NCBI GenBank assembly: GCA_029339505.1
Contig: JAQISU010000155.1
Location: 21,208,001 to 21,272,000 of the forward strand
Direction of reading: 5' to 3'
Length of the DNA: 64,000 bases
From: Unio delphinus
Taxonomy: Eukaryota; Mollusca; Bivalvia; Unionida; Unionidae
In this document: positions 12,261 to 21,400 of the stretch, piece after piece
How positions within the stretch are numbered: the first letter of the stretch is position 1
Layout: every line of letters starts with the position of its first letter
Position numbers and translations under genes: made by a program
Notes under the pieces: model-generated
Told to the model about the DNA's origin: nothing
Seen by the model: the letters and a program-made list of their open reading frames with translations, nothing else
Database searches by the model: none

Positions 12261-13057
12261 ACCAGTACATTGAAGGATCTGGAATTCATTCGCAACATTA
12301 AATTCTTTTGAAGTTCTTTAGATCTGTTTAGGATTATTTGGGATTCAATGCATTGATACTGTCAGTTTTTGTTTCACAAAACTTTTTTTTTCCTATTTCT
12401 GTTACTTGGTATATGATCATACAGTTGCTGTTAGAGAGAAAAAAAATACATTGTGGTCCCACATGCAAAAATGTTGGATACCACTGCTTTAGAAGGACTG
12501 TATGGGTGACATCCAAAATTGGTTTTAAAGTATAAAGATCTATACCAGATTTAATTTTCACCTTTTTCTGAAAAAGAGCAGTTAGTTACAATCCCTATAT
12601 TACCCCCCCCTGTGTTAATTACATCATCTTAGTGTGGGGCATCTGTGTATATTGTCAGTCACATTAATAGTCATAGGTATTTGGTGTTTTATTTGGGTAG
12701 ATATGGTAACTCTGACCATCCTAGAGGTATATACAACAGTTCTAGATTGGCCACTCAGATAAACTTAGATTCCACAAAACTTGAAGACAATAGGCAGAGG
12801 TTACAATCAAATAAATTTGTAGATAATACCTAACATATTCCAGATCAAGATGATTGAGAAAATAGTTGCTTTTGTTGCAGTAGATCATGCAAGTCCCTAT
12901 TTAACCAGACCCATTTTGTCTCAGACACAGTACAACAGCAGATTAGCAATGAAAATTTCAGATCACAACTTATTTTGGAAATGAAAGGAGATAAGAATGT
13001 CTGCATTTACAATATAAAACAACTAAAATTGTTGTAACAACTGTTACTCAAGGTCAA

Positions 13058-13082
13058 ACACACACACACACACACACACACA
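13058..13082. repeat. (CA)n microsatellite
   Basis: Uninterrupted CA dinucleotides, about 12 repeats. Confidence 0.95.
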
Positions 13083-13485
13083 ATGATTCATTACTAAAGA
13101 CGATAGTCTTTCTAGTTTTCCAAATTTACATTGTTATAGACCTTGATCCGGTCGAGGTTCAAGTACTGAAATGATTTGGGTATGAAAAAAGAAGACATGC
13201 CACAACTTTTGATAAAAAGCTTATGAATGTTTAGAATACATGCTTCTGAAATGATTATTTATCATAATTTTTTTTAGACCATGATGGTTCAGTGGTTAGT
13301 GTATCAGATTCAAGACTGTGGATGTTAATCTTATCATGGGATGTTAATCTTACCATGGGATCAGCCTGCATGGGCTACCATGGTTTGTCCTTGGATGACA
13401 CATTTTACTCCAGTTGCCTCCATACTAAATAATCTACATGTACTTATCTTTCTGTGCTGAAAAAAACCCACAAAACCAAACCAAA

Positions 13486-13815
13486 ACCACTCAAGTGGTC
13501 TGGTGGTTAGATCATCTGCCTCAGAAACGGGAAGTCATGGGTTCGAACCCCAGCCCAAGTCATACCAAAGACTCACAAAAATGGTACTTACAGCTGCCTC
13601 ACTAGGCACTCAGCATTAAGAGGTTAGTGATGGGACTGGTCAGCCTGGTGTCAGGATAATGTGACTGGGTGGAACATCATGTTATATGTCTGTGGCATGA
13701 TGTCCCATTGCTATACATCACTATAAACTGCCACATTGAAGACATCATATCGATATGACTGAGAAATTGTTAAAGCTACATTAAAAATCCTAATCACAAG
13801 CAATCAAACCAATCC
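13486..13815 (+). mobile_element. SINE-B copy 1 (tRNA-derived)
   Basis: Head TGGTCTGGTGGTTAGATCAT (A box) and CATGGGTTCGAACCCCAGCC (B box). The body has GGTGTCAGGATAATGTGACT and TCTGTGGCATGATGTCCCAT and ends GACTGAGAAATTGTTAAAGC and an A-rich tail. A matching copy lies at 46300-46617 and a reverse copy at 43565-43867. Confidence 0.88.
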
Positions 13816-15410
13816 AAATTTACATATGTACACTTAAATAATCTTGTCAGTGATGAAATTTGTCATTGTGGCATCTTCACTAGCCAAAGTTCAGAAGTTC
13901 TTGTATGTTAACTTATGATAGGTTAAAATGTTGGAATCTTGTTTAGTGAAGATGCCAATGTTGTCATTTAAGGCTGGTTGGTGAGTTGGTTGGTGTTAGC
14001 ACATTATTTGTTACATCATGTTGAGTAAATGTGTGCTACGATCCTTTATCCAAGGATACTGACCAAATTAGTCAACCCTGGCTAGCCCGGGTGGGTACCG
14101 AACTCCTGACTAAAAGATTATGAACATGACACTCAATCAGCTGACCTGAACCATGGCTTCTTTGCCCACTGGGCAGCCATAGGGTATATGCTACATCAGT
14201 GGTCAGCAACCTATGGCATTCATGCTAAAAGGTGGCACATTAAGAGGTTTTGTATGACATGCCAGGGGTAGCCAAAAATCTCGATTTTAACAGTTGCTAC
14301 CTTACAGGTGACACATGCTCATTCATTTTGTACTTAATCCGGAAAAAGTGGCATGCTATGTAAATTATGATGCCAATCCTTGTACTACATAAATACCCTA
14401 TATACTAGCTTCCAAGTCGAGTCAAACTGCAAACAACAATGATCATAATCTGCCATCTGTTGGTGCATTATGTGTCGGCAAGTATGGATCTGTGCAGTTT
14501 GCATTTCGACTCCTATATAAGCGAGTATAGATGGTACACTTATGTAATAGTGGTTCACTTTTGATGTCACCCCTTTTTCAATGAAAAATGGTCTTCTAAG
14601 ACAGGTGTCCTTTAAAGAAGGGGACAATATGATTAAACATCAGATGATTAGTCTCATATATTTTAGTGTAGGTCAGTGATATGGGATATCTGTGTCATGT
14701 GACTACTATCTTTCATTACACGACTTTTTACTGTGAGCATAGTGGACACAAACTGGAACAACTCTGATTTTCATCATCACATGAGCATTCTTTCACATTA
14801 CTGGTCATGATCATTAATTGTAATGTGCCCTGGTTAACTGATCTGGTTACATGTGCAGATTCAGTAGTCTGGTTTCAAGTTAACATGCCATTGTTGGGGC
14901 TCAAACTGGCAAATGAAATAGTTAATAGAACCACATATTTAGCCCAAAGGTTACTTTTTTCAATGCCTATGAGCAGTATGGCTTTTGAATTGTACCCTCA
15001 TTTTTTGGTTCCCATGTATCATTAATCTAACAAGGTTCTTGAAGGGGATCATTTTTTATTTAGCTGTTGATTTTTCAGAAGAGAGATGTAAGCAATTAAA
15101 GATTAAAATCTAACCAGATAAACTGATAAATGAATTCTTTTCTTCATGTTAATGACACATGTTGCAGTCATATTTCTTAAAATTAGGTAATTTATTTTTA
15201 TTACATCATTTTATTTTCCTAAAAAATTGGTGAAACAGAATTAATATTCCTAATTAATCATTGTCTAAATTCAGGTAAAACACTTAATTGCACTTTTGAT
15301 TTGTTCATTTTGCAAAAGAACTTGTACAGTACTACCCGTTTATGTCGACATTCTCGGGCCCTAGGAAATATTGTTTACATTGAGGAATGTAGAGACAAGT
15401 GTTTTGGAGT

Positions 15411-15424
15411 GGGGGGGGGGGGGG
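15411..15424. repeat. G14 homopolymer
   Basis: Uninterrupted run of 14 G residues. Confidence 0.95.
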
Positions 15425-15764
15425 TCATGAAAAAGATACAAGTGAAATTCGCCAGCAAAGGGATGACCTGTCATCAGTGAGCAGCTTTTACACTTTTGAG
15501 AAAATAATGGAAAATTTTATGAAATGAAGACAAAACCAGTGTAAAATAAAAATATGTATACTGACAAATTACATTTTTGTTACCTTTGTGTAAAATAAAA
15601 TCCACAAAAAAAATATTGCATTGGCCACATCCCGATATGAAAAACATTACGATATTCAATGTCGGCAATTAGGCACATGGTTGCATAGTTGTTAGTACAT
15701 GTACTTCCCATCTTAATGAGGCTACCAAGCGTATGTGGCTATTCACAGGGAAATGAAAACCTAC

Positions 15765-15770
15765 TAGTAG
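15765..15770. repeat. Target-site duplication, left (TAGTAG)
   Basis: TAGTAG directly before the element's AGCAGC end; the same hexamer lies at 30661-30666. Six-base duplications are typical of Polinton insertion. The first T of the right copy doubles as the last base of the CT end, so the boundary is uncertain by one base. Confidence 0.75.
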
Positions 15771-16050
15771 AGCAGCAGAGAGGGTGAATCCTACAACGTT
15801 TTTAGACAAAATTTGATTGAAATCCTAAAACGAGCCGTCTTATAATCTTATTTTAACCAAAAAAAGGCGAACCCTACAACGTTTTCAGACAAAAAATTGA
15901 TTGAAATCTCCCTACGAAATCATTTTAACTAAAAAAATGAAAACGATTTTTTAATCAATTTTGGTCGCAACTTGTTGTCATCCACCCTCTCTGCTGCTAT
16001 GGGTTAACAAAAATAATAAAATGATTTTAACCGAATATTTGATCCAGTCC
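15771..16050. repeat. Left terminal inverted repeat
   Basis: 15771-15998 matches the reverse complement of 30434-30661 with no difference that I can see. Similarity continues to 16050 after a short divergent patch (ATG versus a longer TAGTGATTTCATCACT). The 228-bp block begins AGCAGCAGAGAGGGTG and ends with that sequence's reverse complement (15983-15998). It contains two related direct units, CTACAACGTTTTTAGACAAA at 15791 and CTACAACGTTTTCAGACAAA at 15874. The inner part covers the last codons and stop of the ATPase gene. Confidence 0.95.
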
Positions 16051-16698
16051 GATACGATATCGTGTCCGAGGATCATGTAGATTTATTGTTGCGAATCCGT
16101 GCGGAGTCGACTGAGCATAACTAAAGAAATCTCGAAATTGATTGAAGTCCATATCAGAACACCATGTCTGCCAAATATTTCGTAGCGTATGAGTATCAAC
16201 TCCGTTGAATACAGACAATAAATTACAGTTATCTCTGATGACTTTTGGAACCTGAGTGTAGCGTTGAGTGACATATATCACGTCAGTGTTTTTATGCCTG
16301 CCTCTGGAAAAGATCCTAGCAGGATTTTTTTGTTTATCTAACATTATATCGTCGTATACGACTAAATTGTTAATATCTCCATCAATATCATCAATGCTCG
16401 GTGCTTCATCGATATCGGTTATAAACTCAATAATACCCTCTCCGGATTTTTCTACCGCGCTGTCGTTAAAATCTTTTAGCACTTCATAACATCGTTGATC
16501 ATCTACGCTAGGGGCAATTAAATACAACTTATCCCACTTCATCCATCTCATTATTAAATTGAGCAACAATTGCGTTTTACCGGATCCAGATGGCCCGATT
16601 ATAATCATCCGGATAGAGTTTGGTAGCGCTGCATGATGCTTAATTGGTTCTCTTGTTTTCGTCGCTGAAAAATCAATTATATCCATATTTCTATACAT
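16027..16698 (-). CDS. Polinton DNA-packaging ATPase (FtsK/HerA, A32-like)
   Basis: A 223-residue P-loop ATPase of the type that pumps genomes into capsids in Polintons, adintoviruses and relatives. Walker A GPSGSGKT is at residues 35-42, preceded by the beta strand RMIII. Walker B is VVYDDI with D116/D117. VTQRY near 143-147 fits the sensor/Q motif. Length is typical of the family. The start at 16698 is only 5 bp from the divergent start at 16704; an internal Met at residue 5 is an alternative. The last codons and stop fall inside the left TIR, so the right TIR carries an echo of GLDQIFG plus stop at 30368-30391. It would work with the capsid proteins encoded at 25-30 kb. Confidence 0.93.
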   Translation of the reverse strand: MYRNMDIIDFSATKTREPIKHHAALPNSIRMIIIGPSGSGKTQLLLNLIMRWMKWDKLYLIAPSVDDQRCYEVLKDFNDSAVEKSGEGIIEFITDIDEAPSIDDIDGDINNLVVYDDIMLDKQKNPARIFSRGRHKNTDVIYVTQRYTQVPKVIRDNCNLLSVFNGVDTHTLRNIWQTWCSDMDFNQFRDFFSYAQSTPHGFATINLHDPRTRYRIGLDQIFG

Positions 16699-16703
16699 AA
16701 ATT

Positions 16704-16889
16704 ATGGATCTATATTGTGTGAAGTGTAAAACGCGTACTGGCACAGATGATGTGACGACGATTACAACTAAAAATAACCGATCAGCGCTTTCTGGTAAAT
16801 GCGTGCAATGTGGTACAAAGAAATTTAGATTTGTGTCTATGAAATCTGATTTAAAAAAAAACGAGGAGGTGATATCGCAGCCAAATTAG
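16704..16889 (+). CDS. Small zinc-ribbon protein; possible N-terminal part of a frameshift fusion
   Basis: A 61-residue protein with two CxxC knuckles (YCVKCK at residues 4-9 and CVQCGTK at about 33-39), the layout of short viral zinc ribbons (it resembles the DUF5679 style). It starts 5 bp from the divergent ATPase start, so the two share a minimal bidirectional leader. Near its 3' end it reads through TTA AAA AAA AAC, which contains the heptamer A_AAA_AAC (16856-16862) in the right phase for -1 ribosomal frameshifting. A -1 slip there would avoid the stop at 16887-16889 and continue into the PLA2 frame. Unshifted, the protein ends 9 codons past the site. Function unknown; nucleic-acid binding is a guess. 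Confidence 0.75.
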   Translation: MDLYCVKCKTRTGTDDVTTITTKNNRSALSGKCVQCGTKKFRFVSMKSDLKKNEEVISQPN

Positions 16890-17227
16890 CAAAACTCCCT
16901 GGAACCCCATGGGCAAAGTACCCCGGAGAAAAGCACCTCCCAGGATATAGCTACTGTGGACCAGGAACCAGACTTGATATCAGACTCAATAATCAAAATC
17001 AAAATCAACCCAACCCCGGTGAAGAACCAATAAACGCCATTGATAAGGCCTGTCACCTTCATGATGTTGCTTATAAAAGCAGCAATCTGCAACACAGGCA
17101 TCTCGCGGATGTGAAATTAATTCATGCGTTAAATGCTATTCCTGATAAATCCTTCAAAGAAAAATTGTCTTCATTTTTGATAAAATCGGCTATGAAAAGT
17201 AAATTGATGTTAGGTGCTGGTAATTAA
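16850..17227 (+). CDS. Parvovirus-type phospholipase A2 domain without its own ATG
   Basis: An open frame from after the TGA at 16847 to the TAA at 17225. It shows the secreted-type PLA2 signature as found in parvovirus VP1-unique regions: Ca2+-loop motif YCGPGT and catalytic-helix motif CHLHDVAY with the HD dyad, preceded by a D of INAIDKA. In parvoviruses this domain breaches endosomal membranes during entry; the same role here is inference. The first in-frame ATG lies past the active site, so translation most plausibly comes by -1 frameshift from the zinc-ribbon gene at 16856-16862. An intron, or an indel in the nine-A run, are alternatives. The C-terminus MLGAGN fits an adenain-type cleavage pattern. 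The N-terminal LPGTPWAKY...HLPGYSY parallels the C-terminus of the 26495 protein. Confidence 0.82.
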   Translation, partial: FKKKRGGDIAAKLAKLPGTPWAKYPGEKHLPGYSYCGPGTRLDIRLNNQNQNQPNPGEEPINAIDKACHLHDVAYKSSNLQHRHLADVKLIHALNAIPDKSFKEKLSSFLIKSAMKSKLMLGAGN

Positions 17228-17231
17228 TAAT

Positions 17232-18194
17232 ATGGAATCAATTTATTATTCTCCGAGGGGATACTGGAGGGGTAACGCTGCAATCAATAAACTCGCTAGA
17301 GCTGCAAAAGTGAAAAAAACCACTGCGGCTAATTGGTTATCCAAACAGGCACTATGGCAAATTTATCTACCACCGCCTAAACAAATTCAATTCTCGCATT
17401 TTGATGTGACCGCTCCTAATGAAGTTCATCAGGCTGATATATTATTTCTGCCACATGATCGTGGTTACAAATATGCGTTAACCGTAGTTGATGTTGCGAG
17501 TCGATACAAAGAAGCAGAACCATTAAAAACAAAATCAGCCACTGAAGTCGCTTCTGCATTTGAAAGGATTTATCGACGAGGTCCTCTGCACTGGCCAAAT
17601 CTGTTACAAGTTGATCCTGGCAAGGAATTTCAGGGTGCAGTGTTATCTACAATGAAAAACCATAATGTCACCATACGACGAGGGCATACTGCGCTACATC
17701 GCGATCAGGCCATTGTCGAACGATTTAATCGGACGATTGCTGAGCGGTTATTTGGATATCAATACGCAAAAGAATTCATTCAAGAAAAGCGATCCCGTGA
17801 ATGGGTTAAAAGATTACCATCTGTGATTACTGCACTGAATAACGAGATTACTAGAACAATCAACATGAAACCTATCAACGCGATTAAAAAGAAGTCAATA
17901 CCCGTACAACCACAAAAAGATTTCCCTAGAAACGCTAGCGTTTCCCAACCAATTCTTGGTAGTAATGTCATTGTGAGGTACTTATACGAACCAGGAGAGC
18001 TTGAAGGGGGTAGAAAAAGGGCTACTGATCCTATTTGGAGCGTCACTACGCATAAGATATCTAGTATAACACGATCAACTGGTAGACCTCCAGTCTATAA
18101 ACTGGATTCAACTGCCCCTCAGCGGGGTTTTACTCGACAACAACTACAAGTGATTCCCGAGGATACTCAATTGCCACCGCATGGTCTTAACTAG
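17232..18194 (+). CDS. Polinton integrase (retroviral-type DDE)
   Basis: 320 residues from the ATG at 17232, which lies 4 bp past the PLA2 stop. Upstream in-frame codons include a GTG but no ATG. RNase-H-fold integrase core: D69 in HQADILFLP, D128 in QVDPGKEF, E163 in AIVERFN, the last two 35 residues apart. The N-terminal part (RGYWRGNAAINKLARAAKVK) is a helical DNA-binding-like region. The C-terminus (from about residue 235) looks like an SH3-like tail with GSNVIVRYLY. It catalyses insertion of the linear element and makes the 6-bp duplication. The CGCTAGCG palindrome (17929-17944) lies inside this gene and encodes NASVS. The 3' end overlaps the convergent small HNH gene by 8 bp. Confidence 0.95.
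   Translation: MESIYYSPRGYWRGNAAINKLARAAKVKKTTAANWLSKQALWQIYLPPPKQIQFSHFDVTAPNEVHQADILFLPHDRGYKYALTVVDVASRYKEAEPLKTKSATEVASAFERIYRRGPLHWPNLLQVDPGKEFQGAVLSTMKNHNVTIRRGHTALHRDQAIVERFNRTIAERLFGYQYAKEFIQEKRSREWVKRLPSVITALNNEITRTINMKPINAIKKKSIPVQPQKDFPRNASVSQPILGSNVIVRYLYEPGELEGGRKRATDPIWSVTTHKISSITRSTGRPPVYKLDSTAPQRGFTRQQLQVIPEDTQLPPHGLN
17929..17944. repeat. CGCTAGCG palindrome, copy 1 (in integrase)
   Basis: GAAACGCTAGCGTTTC, a perfect 16-bp palindrome, inside the integrase gene where it encodes NASVS. Confidence 0.9.
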
Positions 18195-18459
18195 CGCCGT
18201 TGCGTCTATTGCACTCAAGACAAGTCAACATCACATTATTTCTGACATGACCGAGATTGTTATTTTTTCTGTCTACGGTGAATTGGCGAGGATCCTTATC
18301 CGAATACTGCCAACGCATTATACAATTGCAACTCGCGCAGTGATTATTCTGTTGTTTCTTCAAAGTGATTATTAGTTCAGCATCAATATCAAATTCTCGT
18401 TGTTTTTTTTTGTCCTGTTGCTTGTAACCGGAGAGTTTTTTTATTAATGATGCTAACAT
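18187..18459 (-). CDS. Small HNH/His-Me-type nuclease-like zinc protein
   Basis: 90 residues from the ATG at 18459; a GTG three codons earlier is less likely. The C-terminal half has the arrangement C41xxC44, then TVDR, GH71, and C80xxC83 followed by N, the zinc-framed beta-beta-alpha layout of HNH nucleases such as the endonuclease VII group. The N-terminus is lysine/glutamine-rich. Its 5' part overlaps the last 71 bp of the PolB-helicase gene in another frame, so it may be made by reinitiation, a separate mRNA or, less likely, a +1 shift. The 3' end overlaps the convergent integrase end. Possible role in resolving replication intermediates is inference. Confidence 0.75.
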   Translation of the reverse strand: MLASLIKKLSGYKQQDKKKQREFDIDAELIITLKKQQNNHCASCNCIMRWQYSDKDPRQFTVDRKNNNLGHVRNNVMLTCLECNRRNGAS

Positions 18460-21400
18460 CAATATCACTTATTGTTGTGTCATTATCATCACCAATGATT
18501 TCATCATCGAGGACAACTCTTCGAAGTTGATTTATGTTTCGTACTCTGGATACTGCGAGATAGACTAAATTTGACCATTCGATGCGATTATCTACCATCC
18601 AAACAATTGTATCCGATATAGTCAATCCCTGTGAAGAGTGTATTGTTGCTGCGTATCCTAGCGTCCACGGGGATTTATTAGCACGCAATGCATCTTCAAC
18701 GACATTGATATCAACCAGCACAATATCATTTAATACCAGAATTTGTTTTTCATTCTGTCCTGGAATATCAACTTCAATATTCTGTTTTCGTGTATCCGAT
18801 GGCCTATAACAAAGGGGTACTGGAAGCGTTGCAAATTTTTCTTTATGCAATTCAAATAACTTCATCTGAAGTGTATCCCTGACTATTTTTCTACTTGCAA
18901 TGATCAAATCGTTTGGTCTCCACGCTTCCCAGAAATCATTCATTGGGGTTTCTGAAATCACTTCACGCGTTATTTCGCATTGGATTCTATCCGGTTGTAA
19001 TCTAATTAGCGCTTTGAACTCGCGTAATCGTTCATCAAGTGATCTATAATCAGTGGTGATTTCTTCATAGTAGTCTACAAAACCCTTTAGCCATTCATGT
19101 GGAGATGCACCGACAAATGGTGGTGGTTGGCCTTGATCCCCGCACATGACGACTTTTGTGTTTTTGGTTAACAACCACTCAAGAAATGTTTTTAATACAT
19201 CTAATGACACTGTGCATATTTCATCCCAGATTATGATTTCAGGAATGAATTTATCACCCATTCGATCAGGAGTCCATTTGTCACCCTTCCATCGAAAGAA
19301 GCTGTGATAAGTGCAAGCATTTACCCCTCGTTGTATCATCTCTCTGGCGAGTCTATGAGTCGGTGTTAGCACAATCATGTTAGTAGAAATACAAGTATTT
19401 CCACCACCACGATATAATTCAATTGCACGAGTTGTCTTTCCTGACCCACCACAGCCGTTTAAATAAACTGTCTTGTATCTACAGATTGGATCAGATACCG
19501 GTGGTGCATTAGAAAATTCTGATTGAATTTCAATACGGTTACAACAAATATATTTATCATCCATGGCAACGTCTGCGGATTCACAATACTCATGTAGCAT
19601 CTCCTTTTTAAATCGCCAACGCCCCCAATTTTCTTCGGGATCTGTGAATTTAGCTACAGCTGATTTGAACTTATTGTGTATATACATCGAATCAGTGGCT
19701 ACTCTAACCGCGGTATTAGGAAATCTATTTATCATCGAAAATAGATTAATAGAAGCATAGGCTAACATTGAACTTCTTAAGTGTGTGTACTGGGAATTAT
19801 ATCCATCACAGTAGGTAACAACCGTACCTAATTTCTCACCATTGGATAGAAAAGCATCCTTACGGGATACAAGTTTTCCCTGTTTCATTAAATCCGCTAC
19901 AATAAAATCGTATTCAGCGACATCTATGATCAACCGCGAAGAGTATTTTGCGTTATCGTATCGTCCACCCTGGGTAAATTTACCGATTATTCTTCTTCCG
20001 AGATCTTTTGCTTGTTCTTTTTTAATTTCAAATAACTTCTTAGACCAATTTATGATTTCTTCTTCACTGAAATCTGGAAACTGTTTTCGTAGTTCGTTGA
20101 TTATTCTATCTAGATTGGGTTGTGGTAGCCAAACTTCTTTCTGAGCTCGATAGCATATAATAGCATCGGAAACAATCAACGATATTAGCATACCACAATC
20201 AATCATATATCTCAATAGCACTATTGGCATCCAGTGTTTTTCAGATAGGTGTCTACCGAGCCAAACATAACTACACGGATGTAACCCTGTAGCTAATTCG
20301 AATGATATCACACGAGCGAATCCGGTTAAATCAAAATCAGGCAATGGTCCATTAATCGCAACACGAGTCATTTCATGCGTGGGGTGTCCAAATCGTTTGA
20401 AGTATTCAGCGCATTCCCCATACCCGAGAAAACTTCCGGGATAACACGCGGATATATCAATTGAAATCATACCGTCACGATGGTATTTTGTATTCCACAG
20501 TCCTCCATGACCAAATTCGATGCAACTCAATTTAACGTCCTCGAGAAAATCACTTCGTGTTGGACGCCATGAGTTTTTTTCTCTTGCGAAGTGAGCTACC
20601 ACTGATGGAATAGTAAAACTATCCGTGAGTAGTTTTTCATGGGAATTCTGCGGTGAAAAATCACTAGCGATTTTTCTCATTCTGTTATCTAATTCTTCAA
20701 TGCGATATAATTCACCATTTGGTTTTACAAATTGATCGAATTCTTCATCACTTCTAAGTAACCACACTGACACAGGATCATCCTTACACAACGCATGAAT
20801 AGCATCAAATAATTTCTCTTCATAGAAAACATCCCCGACGAACTCCTTAGGGATATATTTCACGGTTCGTTCTCGTGGAAATATTGTTACCGCAGGTGTC
20901 CACGCGTGTTTGTTATGATCAATAATTTGTATTGGTGCTCCATTTTTGTTATATTTCGGTTCGTATAAAACCTCTCCGGTTATCGTCATAACGGTTATTG
21001 GGAATCGTAATGATGTTTCTAATTTAGCTATATCAGAAATCTTTGCACCATGCTGTTTCACTGTCAGTTCCCACTCGGTTATTTTCCTACGTCGCAGATC
21101 AGTTAGTTTATTTCCTCGGGATGCATTTGTGAAGTGCTCCATTACCCGTGTTGCTACACAATTAAGCCCTGACGAATATTTCATAGGAGCTAGTTTTGCG
21201 ATATCGGGTTTATCATTTAACGGATATATCCCATAAACCATTGCTGTTACGGGATAAGATCTTTCGTAGTATGGCTTATCAATGCCGGTTAGAATCCCTG
21301 GTTTGGAATCTCTACTCACAATGACAGCTTTTTTATTCTTGAGGATTGGTTCAAATTTATCCTTAATAATCCATTTGCCATCGACTTCAATAATGAATTT

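Noticed and set aside
12600..12835. 62-codon ORF at 12645
   Set aside because: Short, AT-rich, with no similarity or signal.
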